Shown: one piece after another, positions 62,436 through 64,000 of the stretch
Layout of the letters: each line of letters starts with the position of its first letter
Position numbering within the stretch: position 1 is the first letter of the stretch
Notes under the pieces: generated by a model
The model's database searches: none
Told to the model about the DNA's origin: nothing
Seen by the model: only the letters and a program-made list of their open reading frames with translations
Program-made: the position numbers and the translations under genes
NCBI GenBank assembly: GCA_937892545.1
Contig: CALAFO010000017.1
Coordinates: forward strand, 32,694 to 96,693
Direction of reading: 5' to 3'
DNA: 64,000 nucleotides
Origin: Scatosoma sp002474405
GTDB lineage: Bacteria > Bacillota > Clostridia > Christensenellales > Borkfalkiaceae

Positions 62436-62558
62436 ATATACGCGAGGCTGCGGCTGCCCGTTTTTCTTTGCCTGCAAGAAATTTTGCGGCGAAAACGCGC
62501 GGTTGCCGCACCTGACGCACAATAAGACAAAAAAATATTTTAACGGAGGCTTTTTTCG

Positions 62559-64000
62559 ATGAAAAAAATGACCATCGACGGCAATACCGCCGCGTCGCAC
62601 GTTGCGTACGCGTTCTCCGAAGTTGCCGCCATCTACCCGATTACGCCCTCTTCGCCTATGGCGGAATCCGCCGACGAATGGGCTACGGCAAAACGCACGA
62701 ATATGTGGGGACAGAAGCTTAAAATCGCCGAAATGGAATCGGAGGGCGGCGCTGCGGGCGCGGTTCACGGCTCCCTTTCCGCCGGCGCTCTTACCACCAC
62801 GTACACGGCTTCGCAGGGCTTGCTTTTAATGATTCCCAACATGTACAAGATCTCCGGCGAACTTCTGCCTATGGTAATGCACGTATCCGCCCGTGCGCTT
62901 GCGGCGCACTCGCTGAACATCTTCGGCGACCATTCCGACGTAATGGCTTGCCGCCAGACGGGCTTTGCGATGCTGGCTTCTTCTTCCGTACAGGAAGTTA
63001 TGGATCTTGCGCTTGTGGCGCACCTTTCCACGCTGAAGTCCTCCGTGCCTTTCCTGCACTTCTTCGACGGCTTCCGCACTTCGCACGAATATTCCAAAAT
63101 CGAAGGCTTCGACGAAGCGAACAATTACGCCGAAATCAAAGCGATTTTCGATAAGCTGGGCATGCAGAAATACGTGGACGACTTCAAAGCCCGCGCCCTG
63201 AACCCCGAACATCCCATTCAGAAAGGTACGGCGCAGAACTCCGATACCTACTTCCAGAACAGAGAAACCGCAAACGCGCATTACGCAGCCGTTCCCGGTA
63301 TCGTAGCCGAAATGATGAAAGTCGTTTCCGAGTACACGGGCAGAGAGTATCACCTCTTCGATTACGTTGGCGCGAAAGACGCGGAAGAAGTTATCGTAGT
63401 TATGGGCAGCGGCGCCGAAACCATCGAAGAATCGATCAACGCGCTCAACGCCAAGGGCAAGAAGTACGGTCTTTTGAAAGTCCGCCTGTACCGCCCGTTC
63501 GACGCCACGGCATTCGTAGACGCGATTCCCGCTTCCTGCAAGAAGCTCGCCGTGCTTGACAGAACCAAGGAGCCCGGCTCCCTCGGCGAACCTCTGTATC
63601 TCGACGTGTGCGCGGCGCTTGCCGAAAAAGGCAGAGGCGGCGTAAAAGTATACGGCGGCAGATACGGCTTGGGTTCCAAAGAATTCACGCCCACCATGGT
63701 GCTTTCCGTATACAAGAACCTTGAACAGAAAGAACCGAAAAACCACTTCACCGTGGGTATTTACGAGGACGTTACCAATTCCTCGCTGGATTTCTCCGAG
63801 AAGTTCGACGCGGCTCCCGCAGGCTCCACTTCCTGCAAATTCTACGGGCTCGGTTCCGACGGTACCGTGGGTTCCAACAAGAACACCGTTAAAATCATCG
63901 GCGACCACACGGATAAATACGTGCAGGCATACTTCTTCTACGATTCGAAGAAGTCGGGCGGCATCACCGTATCGCACCTGCGTTTCGGCGATAAACCCAT
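62559..64000 (+). CDS. nifJ: Pyruvate:ferredoxin (flavodoxin) oxidoreductase, N-terminal part
   Basis: The first 480 residues of a gene that runs off the right edge; full-length enzymes have about 1170. The opening DGNTAASHVAYAFSEVAAIY, then PITPSSPMAESADEW, and EMESEGGAAGAVHG are the PFOR pyrimidine-binding (domain I) motifs. FGDHSDVMACRQTGFAML, SSVPFLHFFDGFRTSHE, the domain II segment LKVRLYRPFDATAFVDAIP and DRTKEPGSLGEPLYLDV follow. It converts pyruvate and CoA to acetyl-CoA, CO2 and reduced ferredoxin. GGAGG precedes the ATG by nine bases. Codons are strongly biased, which suits high expression. Confidence 0.97.
   Translation, partial: MKKMTIDGNTAASHVAYAFSEVAAIYPITPSSPMAESADEWATAKRTNMWGQKLKIAEMESEGGAAGAVHGSLSAGALTTTYTASQGLLLMIPNMYKISGELLPMVMHVSARALAAHSLNIFGDHSDVMACRQTGFAMLASSSVQEVMDLALVAHLSTLKSSVPFLHFFDGFRTSHEYSKIEGFDEANNYAEIKAIFDKLGMQKYVDDFKARALNPEHPIQKGTAQNSDTYFQNRETANAHYAAVPGIVAEMMKVVSEYTGREYHLFDYVGAKDAEEVIVVMGSGAETIEESINALNAKGKKYGLLKVRLYRPFDATAFVDAIPASCKKLAVLDRTKEPGSLGEPLYLDVCAALAEKGRGGVKVYGGRYGLGSKEFTPTMVLSVYKNLEQKEPKNHFTVGIYEDVTNSSLDFSEKFDAAPAGSTSCKFYGLGSDGTVGSNKNTVKIIGDHTDKYVQAYFFYDSKKSGGITVSHLRFGDKP

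Larger units (their letters stand above)
62177..62558. other. Divergent intergenic region between the ECF operon and PFOR
   Basis: 382 bp without a supported gene. Both divergent promoters lie here. The PFOR transcript should start near 62442 and has a 117-nt leader, GC-rich at first, then A-rich. I saw no riboswitch consensus in it. Confidence 0.6.

Noticed and set aside
62826..63977. 383-codon open frame on the minus strand inside the PFOR gene
   Set aside because: It is antisense to strongly matching PFOR motifs and has no recognisable domain; the biased codon use of the real gene keeps stops out of this frame.

Overview
The window reads as the chromosome of an anaerobic, spore-forming-lineage Gram-positive bacterium, most likely an uncultured gut-type member of the class Clostridia. 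The reasons are the yabP-yabQ-divIC sporulation/division cluster, many lipobox-type secreted lipoproteins, Gram-positive ABC sugar and amino-acid importers, an ECF vitamin transporter module, pyruvate:ferredoxin oxidoreductase and a lysine (L-box) riboswitch. Vegetative promoters of TTGACA-17-TATAAT type are abundant and easy to read. I cannot place the genus from sequence alone. No rRNA, CRISPR array, insertion sequence or intact prophage was seen; one tRNA is present.

Layout. 1-5.2 kb: ppx/gppA fragment, divIC, yabQ, yabP, an HD hydrolase, typA/bipA, folA and thyA. 5.4-10.7 kb: an orphan PTS EIIC, a GNAT-YoaP protein, an orphan rhamnose mutarotase and a sucrose/fructan operon (fructokinase, GH32). 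10.9-15.2 kb: a carbohydrate-binding beta-helix-type lipoprotein divergent from a two-component system, with matching operator pairs in front of both. 15.3-31.6 kb: a Gram-positive polysaccharide-utilisation locus containing two sugar ABC permeases, a solute-binding lipoprotein, a lipid-anchored GH43, a CBM9-like secreted protein, a 1245-residue repeat lipoprotein, an AraC regulator, a GH36 alpha-galactosidase, an SGNH esterase-like lipoprotein and a cytoplasmic GH43. This suits an arabinose- and galactose-decorated plant glycan. 31.9-33.7 kb: a collagen-like protein divergent from a GT2 glycosyltransferase.

33.9-47.3 kb: metNIQ preceded by a promoter, a 30-codon leader ORF and a terminator; panT-coaX; an MBL hydrolase; a Cys-rich mini-protein; a NUDIX hydrolase; an HPr-like protein without the catalytic His; DUF4364; a TSCPD protein; and a three-gene amino-acid ABC importer under an L-box riboswitch, which identifies it as a lysine importer. 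A mannose-6-phosphate isomerase with an extra C-terminal segment and an InlB-repeat lipoprotein follow. 47.4-64 kb: tRNA-Val with a duplicated 3' end and terminator, DUF2207/LemA, a lysophospholipase-like hydrolase, hemW, lepA, a LysR regulator, mnmE, a membrane protein, truA, ecfT and a single-chain EcfA1-EcfA2 ATPase, then divergent PFOR running off the end.

The most notable observations are the putative peptide-dependent attenuator upstream of metNIQ, the mirror-image response-regulator boxes at 12.96-13.05 kb, the four-fold ~176-residue repeat in the big lipoprotein, the fused ECF ATPase, and the HPr paralogue that kept Ser but lost His. I did not find a clearly unprecedented multi-gene system. 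All functions are inferred from motifs and family knowledge, without database searches.
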